64,000 nt of DNA. Origin: an uncultured Eggerthella sp. Lineage in GTDB: Bacteria; Actinomycetota; Coriobacteriia; Coriobacteriales; Eggerthellaceae. The first letter of the stretch is position 1. Each line of letters begins with the position of its first letter. The position numbers and the translations under genes were made by a program. Location: NCBI GenBank assembly GCA_937998355.1, contig CALLDI010000010.1, positions 62,001-126,000 of the forward strand, given 5' to 3'. The notes under the pieces were generated by a model. The model was not told where the DNA came from. It saw only the letters and a program-made list of their open reading frames with translations, and did no database searches. Shown one piece after another: positions 8,720 to 17,265 of this stretch.

Positions 8720-8942
8720 GTTTTGCATTCGTTCTTCGATTTTTTGCAAGAGATTTGCAGTCGTACGCACAAAATCGGCGCTCTTAAGACTCTTCCGATA
8801 GAGAAGTAACGCCTTAAAATGCGCGACCTGGGTTTTTGCGAGAGATGCTCCGGATCGATCGAACGAAGAATTCGATAATGACCGCATTTTTGTGCTTACA
8901 AACACAAATTCGTTGCAATTTTTCGCGATTTCGCTGCAAAAC
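8720..8942. repeat. Terminal-inverted-repeat intergenic element, copy A
   Basis: The left arm has TTTTTTGCAAGAGATTTGCA followed by GTCGTACGCAC (8740-8770). The right arm (8890-8942) is its imperfect complement, with GTGCTTACAAACAC followed by TTGCAATTTTTCGCG and TTTCGCTGCAAAAC. The centre carries CGACCTGGGTTTTTGCG (8824-8840). The element ends 11 bp from the stop codon of the WYL regulator. It is non-coding and shares its layout with copies B to G. Confidence 0.8.
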
Positions 8943-8953
8943 ACTGCCCGCGC

Positions 8954-9934
8954 TCAGGGTTCGATAAGAGAGCGCAGGTAGTCCGTGTATTCCTGCTTCA
9001 GCGTTTTCGGCGCAGCGATGCGTACCGTGCCGCCCAGCCCCGCGATCCACCCGAAGAACTGCTGCGACTTGCGCACTTTCACGATCGCTTTCGCGCTCGT
9101 ATCGTCATGCGGATAGATGTCGGCGCCACTGCCGAAACGGTCCATGATGATCTCGACCTTGTCGCCGTCCACCAGCAGCGTTGCGGTGATCGGCTCGCCC
9201 GCGAAGCGCCCGAACATCTCGTATTCGTCGCGCTCGAACGCATGCTGCGCGATCTGGTCGTTCTTCGTCGCGCGCTCGTCCGCGAGCTCGAGCTTGTCGA
9301 TGCGATCGATGCGAAACTCGGTCAGAGCATCACGCTCGTCGTTCCACGCGGTCAGGTAATAGTAGCCGTCCGCGAATGCGATTCCCACGGGCGTGACCAG
9401 GTGCTTCCTGCCATCATGCGTGGGCATCCGCTTGCCGTCGAGCCCGTATCGGTAATACATGAACGCCACCTTCTGGTGTTTGCGCATGGCCTCGTGGAGC
9501 ATGTCGATGTTGCCGAAGACGCTCTCGTTCTTCGAGGTGATGCGGCCCGACACGTGGATGCGGCGATCGAGCAGCGCGCGCTGGCCGTCGCTGGCGAGCA
9601 ACTTGAGGTTGGTGATGAGCAGGCGCGATTGTTGTTGGGTAAGGAACTTGCACGATTCGACCGCATCGACTAGGAGCATCAGCTCAGAGAGCGAAAAATC
9701 GCGGCGCTCGATGGCGTACTCGACGGGATTGCGCTGGTAGGTCTGGATGTCGATGCCGAATTCGCGCAGCGTTTCGATATCGCGGTAGAGCCCTTTGCGC
9801 TCGGCCTGAATGCCATATTCTTCCAGGCGCTCGATGATCTGACGCAGAGAAAGGCCGTGTTCAGCATCCGTTTCTTCTTGCAGGATGCGCATCACGTAGA
9901 GCGTCTTGAGCTTTGCTTTCGGGTTGTTCGCCAT
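8954..9934 (-). CDS. WYL-domain transcriptional regulator
   Basis: A 326-residue regulator. The N-terminal winged helix-turn-helix (about residues 5-60, LKTLYVMRILQEETD through RKGLYRDIETLREFGI) is of the DeoR/HTH_11 type. The WYL domain follows (about 140-225, KVAFMYYRYGLDGKRM through YYYLTAWNDERDALTEFRIDRI), then a C-terminal WCX extension. WYL proteins sense ligands, often nucleic-acid derived, and control DNA-damage or defence genes; the target here is unknown. ATG 9934 is preferred to an upstream in-frame start because it begins the conserved region. TATAAT on the minus strand at 9975-9980 supports the promoter. Confidence 0.9.
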   Translation of the reverse strand: MANNPKAKLKTLYVMRILQEETDAEHGLSLRQIIERLEEYGIQAERKGLYRDIETLREFGIDIQTYQRNPVEYAIERRDFSLSELMLLVDAVESCKFLTQQQSRLLITNLKLLASDGQRALLDRRIHVSGRITSKNESVFGNIDMLHEAMRKHQKVAFMYYRYGLDGKRMPTHDGRKHLVTPVGIAFADGYYYLTAWNDERDALTEFRIDRIDKLELADERATKNDQIAQHAFERDEYEMFGRFAGEPITATLLVDGDKVEIIMDRFGSGADIYPHDDTSAKAIVKVRKSQQFFGWIAGLGGTVRIAAPKTLKQEYTDYLRSLIEP

Positions 9935-9974
9935 GAGCTTCGTGCCTTCCTGTGCGATAACGTGTGCAGTACCT

Positions 9975-9980
9975 ATTATA
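9975..9980 (-). promoter_or_regulatory. -10 box of the WYL regulator gene
   Basis: A perfect TATAAT on the minus strand, 40 bp before the start codon. The -35 is weak, which suggests activation or a sequence-poor promoter. Confidence 0.55.
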
Positions 9981-10195
9981 GGACACCGAACGGCGCGATC
10001 CACGAGCTGCGATCATGCTACGTTTGCGGATCGCGCGCTGGCCGAGGCTGCGCGTTGGACGAGGTCGTGTGGCGAGCGAGATCCCCGCGCTGCGACGGTG
10101 CTCGGTGCCCTATGAATAGGTGTGCACGGATGCTTTGCTTCGCATCCAATCCCGTCATTCATTCTACGGAGCAGGCGCGCCTTGACTGTCCTGTC

Positions 10196-10214
10196 TATGG
10201 GACACGTTCCCATA
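10196..10214. promoter_or_regulatory. 19-bp palindrome, candidate operator
   Basis: TATGGGA (10196-10202), five bases, then the exact complement TCCCATA (10208-10214). It lies in the 338-bp gap between the WYL gene and the small plus-strand gene at 10273, and TTGACT sits just upstream at 10182-10187. The spacing to the best -10 (TAAGAT, 10213-10218) is too long at 25 bp, so a spacer-distorting regulator is possible. The rest of the gap shows nothing I can name. Confidence 0.5.
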
Positions 10215-10272
10215 AGATCGTGCGTAAACTGAAGACCGACGAAGACCAACGATTCGAGATTGCTAGGTGAAG

Positions 10273-10653
10273 ATGAATGAAGACGATGCAGCAAAAGAAC
10301 AGCAGGTCGATCAGGAGGAACAAGAGCGCGTCGACTACCTTGCCGACGTCCTTCGCGTTTGGGATTGCGATGAAGCGCAGTGGCTGGGCGCAGCGCCGAT
10401 CGTTCTTCGGTTTGAGAACGAGGATGTTCTCGTCGGGTCGAGCTCCGCGCATCCCGCTGCTCTGCCTCTTGTAGAGGCGTCGTCGGAGGACGCGTGCCTG
10501 TGCTGGCGGCGCGACGCGGCCCTCTCGTTCCTGGTCGGGCTGAAGTTGAGCGCTCGCACCGCGCGCGAATGCATCGCGGGGCTATTGCGCATGCACGCAG
10601 CTGAAGCGCGCTTCCTAGAATTATGCGACCGGGAACTGGGAGCGGCGCGCTAG
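10273..10653 (+). CDS. Small hypothetical protein
   Basis: A soluble acidic protein of 126 residues, not recognised. The N-terminal third is a charged helix rich in Glu, Gln and Asp. The rest reads as a compact domain (WLGAAPIVLRFENEDVLVG, CLCWRRDAALSFLVGLKLSARTARECIAGLL). There is no signal peptide or membrane helix. ATG 10273 is used; GTG 10267 is in frame and AGGTGA spans it, so the start is uncertain by two codons. It overlaps the end of the convergent NSS transporter gene by 4 bp. Codon composition is like its neighbours, which supports a real gene. Confidence 0.55.
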   Translation: MNEDDAAKEQQVDQEEQERVDYLADVLRVWDCDEAQWLGAAPIVLRFENEDVLVGSSSAHPAALPLVEASSEDACLCWRRDAALSFLVGLKLSARTARECIAGLLRMHAAEARFLELCDRELGAAR

Positions 10654-12077
10654 CTGATCCCCAGCCACAGGGCGATCTTCGGCACGTAGCCCATCACGAA
10701 GATGATGCCGATCAGGATCGGCACGCCGAACATGAGCCAGTAGCGCGACCAGCGCGGGAACTTCACGCCCTCGCCAGTATCGGCCGCTTTCAGGAAGTTG
10801 TCCCAGCCCCAGCCGCCACGCGTGACGCAGAAGATGACGTAGAGCAGGCTGCCCAGCGGCAGCAGGTTGTTCGACACGATGAAGTCCTCGATGGACTGGA
10901 TGTCGCCGATGCCGGGAATCCCAACGCCCGACCACAGGTTGAATCCGAGTGCGCACGGCAGACTGAGCACGGTCACCAGCAGCGCAGTGCGCTTGATGGC
11001 CTGGCTGCGCGTGACATTCCACTTCTCCATCGTGAACGAGATGAGGCACTCGAATACCGCGATGATGGTCGAGAGCGCCGCAAAGCTCATGAACACGAAG
11101 AAGAGCGTCCCCCACAGCTGCCCGAGCGGCATCTGCTCGAAGACATTGGGCAACGTGACGAACACGAGCGCCGGGCCCTGATCGGGCGCGACAGCGAACG
11201 CGAAGCACGCGGGGAAGATGATGAGGCCCGCCACGATGGCCACCGCGGTGTCGAGGCCGCAGATGCGCAGCGCCTCACCGGTGAGCGCGCGCTCGTTGCC
11301 GATGCGACTGCCGAAGATCTCCATCGCGCCGATGCCCAGCGACAGCGTGAAGAACGCCTGGCCCATGGCCGCGTACACCACTTCTCCGAAGTGGCCGATG
11401 CCGCCGTCGAACATCTTGCCGAAGTCGGGCACCAGGTAGAATTCGAGGCCCTCCATCGCGCCCGGCAGCGAGACCGAACGGATGACCAGCGCCGCCATGA
11501 CCGCGAGCAAACACAGCATCATCACCTTCGTGACGCGCTCGACGCCCTTCTGCAGGCCGAGGCTGCACACGAGAAATCCGATCACGATGACGACGAGCAT
11601 CCACGCGATCAGCTCGGTGGGGCTCGCCAGCAGCGCGCCGAACACATTCGCCACGCCTTCCACGTCTTGCCCGACGAACGCACCCGTTGCCATCTTCGCG
11701 GTGTAGGCCAACATCCAGCCGCACACCACGGTGTAGAACATCATGAGGATCATGCAGCCGACGTACGACCACCAGCCGAACCAATTCCAACGACCCGACG
11801 GTTGCAGGCGCTGGAAGGCTTGCGCGCACGAACGCTGGCTCGCGCGACCGATCGCGAACTCCATGATCATGACAGGCAGACCCAGGATGACCAGGAAGAT
11901 GAGGTAGAGCAGGATGAACGCCGCGCCGCCGTATTCGCCAGCGATGTAGGGGAAGCGCCAGACGTTGCCCAGGCCGATCGCACAGCCCGCGCTGATGAGG
12001 ATGAAGCCGAGGCGCGAGGCGAAATGCTCGCGGGGTTTCTTGATCGACGCTTCTTGGTTGGTCTCGTTGGCGGCCAT
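10650..12077 (-). CDS. Sodium-dependent transporter of the NSS (SNF) family
   Basis: A 475-residue symporter with the hallmark broken first helix: FILISAGCAIGLGNVWRFPYIAGEYGGAAF, containing the GNVWRFPY block that binds Na+ and substrate in LeuT/MhsT. About eleven to twelve hydrophobic segments follow. NSS proteins of bacteria import amino acids such as Trp, Tyr or Leu with sodium; the substrate here is not predictable. ATG 12077 is chosen because GAGAGG lies 5 nt upstream; the in-frame ATG at 12095 lacks a site. The gene is divergent from the surface-protein gene at 12418. Confidence 0.92.
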   Translation of the reverse strand: MAANETNQEASIKKPREHFASRLGFILISAGCAIGLGNVWRFPYIAGEYGGAAFILLYLIFLVILGLPVMIMEFAIGRASQRSCAQAFQRLQPSGRWNWFGWWSYVGCMILMMFYTVVCGWMLAYTAKMATGAFVGQDVEGVANVFGALLASPTELIAWMLVVIVIGFLVCSLGLQKGVERVTKVMMLCLLAVMAALVIRSVSLPGAMEGLEFYLVPDFGKMFDGGIGHFGEVVYAAMGQAFFTLSLGIGAMEIFGSRIGNERALTGEALRICGLDTAVAIVAGLIIFPACFAFAVAPDQGPALVFVTLPNVFEQMPLGQLWGTLFFVFMSFAALSTIIAVFECLISFTMEKWNVTRSQAIKRTALLVTVLSLPCALGFNLWSGVGIPGIGDIQSIEDFIVSNNLLPLGSLLYVIFCVTRGGWGWDNFLKAADTGEGVKFPRWSRYWLMFGVPILIGIIFVMGYVPKIALWLGIS

Positions 12078-12417
12078 GGGTTCCTCTCGTTTCATCGTGC
12101 GCGATGGCGAACGTGCCGATGCACGGCGATGCGCATCCGTACGGCAGACGCACACTCGTCGTCCCGCTCGCGCGGGCGCGGCAAGCGTTCTGCATGTTGT
12201 CTTGAACGATATTGCATTTTATCAAGAGTCGCGGCTCCGCTCGCTGCCCTCCGAGCAAGTTGCGGACGAGCGGCGCAACACCAGGCGCACGGTTGCGAAC
12301 CGGCAACGATTCGATGCTCGGCGCGTTACAGCAAGCTCACGACGCAACATACGCGGGACACGCGGGCATACACTGCCTATGAAATAGGAAAGAGCGAGCC
12401 GTGAGGTGAATAGTCCC
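12078..12417. other. Divergent intergenic region, no gene
   Basis: 340 bp between two divergent starts. It is GC-rich apart from an AT-rich island at about 12203-12233 flanked by CTTGA and TCAAG, the likely site of promoter activity. A small inverted repeat CCTAT-GAA-ATAGG lies about 30 bp before the plus-strand gene. No hexamer pair is convincing. Confidence 0.4.
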
Positions 12418-14448
12418 ATGAAAACGACGTATAAGAAGGATCATCATGCGCTGAAGGCGCTGCTCTCGATCGTGATCGCACTGGTCATGGTCGTCTCGTT
12501 CGTACCCAGCTCCGCTACCGCATACGCGCAGAACGCTTCGGACGCGGATACGACGGCGCAGACGAACGGCGCGAGCGGAACCGCCGGCTCGCAGCAAGCG
12601 AACGGGCAGAGCACGAGCGATGCCATTGGCGGGCAGGCTAGCTCCTCAGGGAGCGGCGAGACCACCAGCACGAACGATTCAGCGGCTGGGGTGAACACTC
12701 CGAACGGCACTTCGGCGGATGCGAACACGACGAACGGCTCCGCCGCAGGTGATGCCCCGAACGCGACGAATGCGCAGAGCGATCAGGCAGCCGCCGCGAA
12801 CTCCGACGCTGCAGCTGAGACCCCTGCTCCCCCGCAAGCGCGCGTGGGCAGCACTGAGTACGCCACCGTAGCCGAAGCGATCGCAGGCGCTCAAGCAGGC
12901 GACACCATCACGCTGCTGCAGGACGTCGACATGACCTCGGCCGGCACGCTCACCATCTCCGACATGACGCTCGACCTGAACGGACACGCCATCTCGGCGA
13001 AGAACTTCACGCTCATCTTCCAGGGCGATAACGCCGTCATCCGAAACGGCGATTTCGTCGGCTTGGACGGCGCCTCGTACGGGCTCTTCTTCGGCGACAG
13101 CATGGAATCGCATAACGCGCTCATCGAGGACGTGAACGTGACCGGCGGCGTGAACGTCTTCAACTCGATCGGCGTAACGCTGCGCAACGTGAACGCCGAT
13201 GCGAGCGCCACCAATTCGCCTTACTACGCCATCTGGTGCGACGTGAATGCGCAGGTCACCATTGAAAGCGGCACGTTCACCTCGAAGGGCGCCGCGGTGA
13301 TCGGCCTCACCGATAAAGCCGCGGGCAAGCCCGACAGCGCGCTCACGATCGAAGGCGGTAACTTCTGCACGACGGGATCTTCGCCGCTCGTGCTAGGTGG
13401 CGATCGCTTCGCGCCCGTGGTGAGCGGCGGCACGTTCTTCACGAAGGACGTCGCGAACTACCTCGCGCCCGACCATTGCGTGCTCCCCGCTAGCGATGGC
13501 TGCTTCAAGGTGGTGGCGGAGAGCAACACGGTGCAGCTCGACAGCGACGATGCGACCGTGCCCGATAGCCTCGAGCTGATCGCGGTCGACACGACGCCCG
13601 CTGAAGAGGCGACCATCGATGAGGACGCGAGCGAGCCCGCCATCAAGGCCGAGCTCGACAAGGCGGGCGGCACGGAACACCTCTGGACCACCAACGTGAT
13701 CCTGCGCAACAAGGTCACGCTCGAGGAGGCGCACGATATCGAGACCTCATTCGTGATCGGCTACCCCACCGGCATCGACGAGGCGAACTATCAGGACTAC
13801 ACGTTCGTGGTCATGCACCTGAAGACCGTGACCGAGGGCGATTCGGTGACCCAGGAGCCCGAGATCCTGGCGAGCGATCAGGTGGTGCCGCAAGCTGACG
13901 GACTGCACATCACTTCGTCGCTGAGCCCATTCGCGATCAGCTACGCGCTCACGGAAACGCCTGGTGGATCCGGGGATAGCGACCAGGGAACGACCACGCC
14001 TGATAAACCTGCGGTAACACCAGGATCGGGCAGCAGCGATACAGGCGCTGATAGCAGCACTGACACCACGGGCAGCCAGACGAGCACAGGCACGACGAAT
14101 GCGAACGACGCGACAGGTACGACAGGCACCGATGCGAATAGCGCGGGCGCGAAGGCGAGCGTGAACACCGCGAATGGCTCCACGTCATCGAGCGCGAAGA
14201 GCGCTGAGAGCAACGCTTCCCAGGCGAGCGCGAATACCGCCACGGATGACGCCGGCCTCACGACCGTCACCTACGGGCGTGTTCACGTGGGACACCCTTC
14301 GGTCGCGTTCCTCGTGAACCCCTTCTGGTACGTGCAGACGCTCAATGAGATCTGGGTCGCAGTGTTCGGCGCTGCACTGCTCGCGATCCTGGCCATCGTG
14401 GTCGGCACCGTCGCGTACGTCAGAAGGAGCAAGAGAACGCAGAGCTAA
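12418..14448 (+). CDS. Secreted Ser/Thr/Ala-rich protein with beta-helix-like core and C-terminal membrane anchor
   Basis: A 676-residue exported protein. The signal peptide (ALLSIVIALVMVVSFVPSSATAYAQ) is followed by about 90 residues of Ala/Ser/Thr/Asn/Gly-rich stalk. A core with right-handed beta-helix character comes next (TVAEAIAGAQAGDTITLLQDV, LTISDMTLDLNGHAIS, IRNGDF). A second low-complexity stalk and a transmembrane helix (AVFGAALLAILAIVVGTVAYV) ending RRSKR complete it. There is no LPXTG motif, so it is probably membrane-held. It overlaps nothing and is followed 3 bp later by an acyltransferase-like gene, which suggests an operon. Function is probably structural or adhesive; I do not recognise a named family. 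Confidence 0.8.
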   Translation: MKTTYKKDHHALKALLSIVIALVMVVSFVPSSATAYAQNASDADTTAQTNGASGTAGSQQANGQSTSDAIGGQASSSGSGETTSTNDSAAGVNTPNGTSADANTTNGSAAGDAPNATNAQSDQAAAANSDAAAETPAPPQARVGSTEYATVAEAIAGAQAGDTITLLQDVDMTSAGTLTISDMTLDLNGHAISAKNFTLIFQGDNAVIRNGDFVGLDGASYGLFFGDSMESHNALIEDVNVTGGVNVFNSIGVTLRNVNADASATNSPYYAIWCDVNAQVTIESGTFTSKGAAVIGLTDKAAGKPDSALTIEGGNFCTTGSSPLVLGGDRFAPVVSGGTFFTKDVANYLAPDHCVLPASDGCFKVVAESNTVQLDSDDATVPDSLELIAVDTTPAEEATIDEDASEPAIKAELDKAGGTEHLWTTNVILRNKVTLEEAHDIETSFVIGYPTGIDEANYQDYTFVVMHLKTVTEGDSVTQEPEILASDQVVPQADGLHITSSLSPFAISYALTETPGGSGDSDQGTTTPDKPAVTPGSGSSDTGADSSTDTTGSQTSTGTTNANDATGTTGTDANSAGAKASVNTANGSTSSSAKSAESNASQASANTATDDAGLTTVTYGRVHVGHPSVAFLVNPFWYVQTLNEIWVAVFGAALLAILAIVVGTVAYVRRSKRTQS

Positions 14449-14451
14449 GCC

Positions 14452-15633
14452 ATGACCGCACCGCGAAAAGACACCTGGGTCTTCAATGCCCAAGCCACAT
14501 CCACGCTGCTCATCGCGGCGTGGTATGTTGTTGGCGTCTTTCTTGCGCTTGCGGCGGTGCAGAATGGCGCAACGAGCGGCGGTGCGGTGAGCGGCGCAGC
14601 GACGCAAACAGGCGCAGCGGCGATCGCCTCTCCTCTGTTCGCGAGCGTGAGCACCTTCTACCAGTGGGGCGAGACCTGGGTCATCCCGCTGTTGCTCGGC
14701 GTGTTCTACCTGGGAGCGGGCTACCTCTTCCAACGCCACGAGCGCGTCGATTCGTTCGCGTCATGGCGCACGTTCATGAAGCGCAAGACCATCGTGCTGC
14801 TGACGCCATTCTTCGCGTTCACCATCCTCACGCTCGCCACCGCGAGCGTGGTCGGCACCGAACCCGAACTCATGCAGGTAGGTATCATCGCTGCGACGCC
14901 GGAGCTCACGCTGCCCGCGTTCGTGCATGCGGTGCTCGTCGACCCCGTCGGGCCGGTCGGTTACTTCATCGTGCTGTGGGGCTTCTTCATCATCGCGCGC
15001 ACCCCGCGCACCAAGCGCGGCATGGGCGTGCTGCTGGTGCTCGCCCTCGCGGCGAAGGTGGTGGCGATCGGGCTTGCGAACGCCGATCTATCAGGAGTGA
15101 TCCCTTATTACGCGATGCGCATGCTCGACAACTGGATCTGGTTCGTAGCGGGCATCGCACTGCAGTTCTTCGGCTTACAGGAGCGCGTTACGAAACGCTC
15201 GAGCGCGAGCGCTGCGGTGGCGGGATTCGTCGTGCTGGGCGCTCTCTTGTTCGCACTGCACTGGACCGGAGCAGCATCGCTCGCCATCCTGACGGCGCTG
15301 GGACTGCTCTGCTTCTATTGCGTGTCGGGCGCATGCTTCCTGCGCGGTGACCAGGTGCGATTCTACGGATTCGTGACGCAGTACACCATGGCCATCTGGT
15401 TGATGCACCAGATCCTGGCCAAGCTCTGCTTCTGCGCGCTGTTCGCGCTCGGCATCAGCTGGGTCGGGCCCGCAGCGGGCAGCCCGCTTGCGAGCGCGTG
15501 GGTGCCCATCTACGCTCTCACCTGCCTGTTCGCGTGCTATGTACTGCCGATCCTGGTGATGAAGGCGCTCTCGCGCGTGTGGAAGCTGGGCTTCATCGTC
15601 TACCCCAGCCGCTATCTGCCCGAGAAACTCTAG
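14452..15633 (+). CDS. Acyltransferase-3-like membrane protein
   Basis: A polytopic protein of 393 residues with about ten hydrophobic segments. The pattern WVFNAQATSTLLIAAWYV at the start and TQYTMAIWLMHQILAKL near the end resembles the Acyl_transf_3 family, which modifies sugars, peptidoglycan or lipids at the membrane. The usual catalytic His near the first helix is not evident, so activity is unproven. It starts 3 bp after the surface-protein stop and is probably co-transcribed, which hints at modification or export linked to that protein. It is convergent with the ABC transporter operon, with a 4-bp overlap of the two ends. Confidence 0.6.
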   Translation: MTAPRKDTWVFNAQATSTLLIAAWYVVGVFLALAAVQNGATSGGAVSGAATQTGAAAIASPLFASVSTFYQWGETWVIPLLLGVFYLGAGYLFQRHERVDSFASWRTFMKRKTIVLLTPFFAFTILTLATASVVGTEPELMQVGIIAATPELTLPAFVHAVLVDPVGPVGYFIVLWGFFIIARTPRTKRGMGVLLVLALAAKVVAIGLANADLSGVIPYYAMRMLDNWIWFVAGIALQFFGLQERVTKRSSASAAVAGFVVLGALLFALHWTGAASLAILTALGLLCFYCVSGACFLRGDQVRFYGFVTQYTMAIWLMHQILAKLCFCALFALGISWVGPAAGSPLASAWVPIYALTCLFACYVLPILVMKALSRVWKLGFIVYPSRYLPEKL

Positions 15634-16352
15634 AGCGAATAGATGCGGTCGCAGAAATTCTGCACCAGCGCCAGGTCGTGGCTGATGAACAGGATCGCCA
15701 TGCCGTGATCGCTGTAGAGATGCTTGAGCAGGTCCATGATGCGCGCCTGCACGGTCACGTCAAGCGCGCTCGTGGCTTCGTCGCAGATGATCAGCTTCGG
15801 GTCGCCAATGATCGCGCGCGCGATGGAGGCGCGCTGGGCTTCGCCGCCCGAAAGCTCGAAGGCGCGCTTGGTGGCGAACGAGCGATCGAGCCCCACTATC
15901 TCGAGCGCGCACCCCACTTTTTCCTCGCGCTCCTCGCGCGTGACCTGCGCGAACGCGGGATGGTACGCTGCGCCTTCCCAGATGGCATCGCTGATGGACA
16001 TATGGTCGGAGAACGACGCTGCAGGGTCTTGGAACACCATCTGCATGTCGAGCCACGCCGTGCGCGCCTGGCGCTGTTCGGCGCGCGAGGGTTTCGGGGT
16101 CTTCGAGATGCGCCTTTTTGTGCCTCGACCAGCTACGTCGCCGAAGCGAACGGTCGCGTCGCTGAACGTGACGCTGCCCGCGTCCGCCTGCTCGAGCCGC
16201 GCGATGATGCGCGCAAGCGTCGACTTACCGCTGCCGCTCGGGCCGATGATGCCAACGCGCTCCCCTTCATCGAGCGCGAAGGACACCTGATCGAGCACGG
16301 GGGTCTCCTGGTCAGGGAAGAACTTCGTGATGTTGCTAACCTCAAGAAGCAT
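15630..16352 (-). CDS. ABC transporter ATP-binding protein (NikE/DppF type)
   Basis: The 240-residue second ATPase of an oligopeptide/nickel-type importer. Walker A is GPSGSGKSTLAR, the signature is LSGGEAQRASIARA, Walker B is LIICDEATSALD and the switch is SHDLAL. An insert with RAEQRQAR precedes the Q-loop. The gene overlaps the upstream ATPase by 11 bp. It ends right after FCDRIYSL, shorter than usual, so the C-terminal oligopeptide-binding extension is missing. It is the last gene of the operon. Confidence 0.9.
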   Translation of the reverse strand: MLLEVSNITKFFPDQETPVLDQVSFALDEGERVGIIGPSGSGKSTLARIIARLEQADAGSVTFSDATVRFGDVAGRGTKRRISKTPKPSRAEQRQARTAWLDMQMVFQDPAASFSDHMSISDAIWEGAAYHPAFAQVTREEREEKVGCALEIVGLDRSFATKRAFELSGGEAQRASIARAIIGDPKLIICDEATSALDVTVQARIMDLLKHLYSDHGMAILFISHDLALVQNFCDRIYSL

Positions 16353-17238
16353 GGCGCGCTCCCAACGGCTCGACGTTCACCGCACCCGTCGCGTGCGGGA
16401 TCGCCGCGATGAGCGAGCGGGTGTAGAGGTCCTGCGAATCGTTCATGATCTGCGCGCTCGTCCTCGTCTCCACGATGCGTCCCTCGTGCATCACGATGAT
16501 GCGGCTCGCGAACGAGGCCACCAGCTCGATGTCGTGGCTCACCATCAGGATCGCGAGGCCTTCCTGTTCGTTGAGCTCGCGCAACAGCTCGATCACGCGC
16601 GCCTGCGCCTGCCCATCGAGCGAACTGGTGGGCTCGTCGGCCAGCAGGAGCTGAGGGGATGCCGCCAGCGCGAAGGCCAGCGCGACCCGCTGGCACATGC
16701 CGCCCGAAAGCTCGGAGGGCAACGATGCCAGCACGCGATCGGGGTCCGCGAACCCCATGCGTTCGAGCGCGGTTCGCTGGTGGCTGCGCATCGTCTCGTG
16801 CTGCTGCGCGCGTGTCGTTCGTCCATCGCGATGGCCCCCGCCACGCAAGGCCTTCCCAGCTCGGACGTTCGCCGCGCCCTCGTGCGCGCGCATCACCTCG
16901 TCGAACTGCGCGCCGATGGTGAACAGCGGATCGAAGGAGCGCTCGGCGTTCTGGAACAGGTACAAGAGCGCGTTGCCCCGCAGACTGCGCATCTCACGCG
17001 CGCTCGCCCGCGTGATGTCGCGCCCCGCGAACACGATCGACCCCGCGTCGATGCGCGCCGTGGGCGGCAGCAGATGCGCGACCGCACGCAGAAGCGTGCT
17101 CTTGCCCGAGCCGCTCTCGCCCACGATCCCCACGATCTCGCCCGCGCCTACCGCGAGCGATACGTCGTGCACGGCCAGGGCACTGCCGTAAGAAACGTCT
17201 AGGTCGGTCACATTCAGTATGTCGCGCTCATCATGCAC
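16342..17238 (-). CDS. ABC transporter ATP-binding protein (NikD/DppD type)
   Basis: A 298-residue ATPase with Walker A GESGSGKSTLLR, signature LSGGMCQRVALAFAL, Walker B LLLADEPTSSLD and SHDIEL. A His/Arg/Gly-rich insert of about 45 residues (roughly 130-170, GGGHRDGRTTRAQQHETMR) interrupts the helical domain, where relatives have a short loop. The in-frame start is GTG 17238; the overlapping ATG is out of frame. It lies 27 bp downstream of the binding-protein gene and pairs with the NikE-like protein to drive transport. Confidence 0.9.
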   Translation of the reverse strand: MHDERDILNVTDLDVSYGSALAVHDVSLAVGAGEIVGIVGESGSGKSTLLRAVAHLLPPTARIDAGSIVFAGRDITRASAREMRSLRGNALLYLFQNAERSFDPLFTIGAQFDEVMRAHEGAANVRAGKALRGGGHRDGRTTRAQQHETMRSHQRTALERMGFADPDRVLASLPSELSGGMCQRVALAFALAASPQLLLADEPTSSLDGQAQARVIELLRELNEQEGLAILMVSHDIELVASFASRIIVMHEGRIVETRTSAQIMNDSQDLYTRSLIAAIPHATGAVNVEPLGARHAS

Positions 17239-17265
17239 GTTGGTCTCATTCTCCCTGATCAGCGG

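Noticed and set aside
10182..10218. Ordinary sigma-70 promoter TTGACT...TAAGAT
   Set aside because: A spacer of 25 bp is too long; only the palindrome inside it is kept as a feature.
10623..12404. Long open frame antisense to the NSS transporter
   Set aside because: The Arg/His/Asp-rich translation is typical of the shadow of a GC-rich gene; the transporter on the other strand has clear family motifs.
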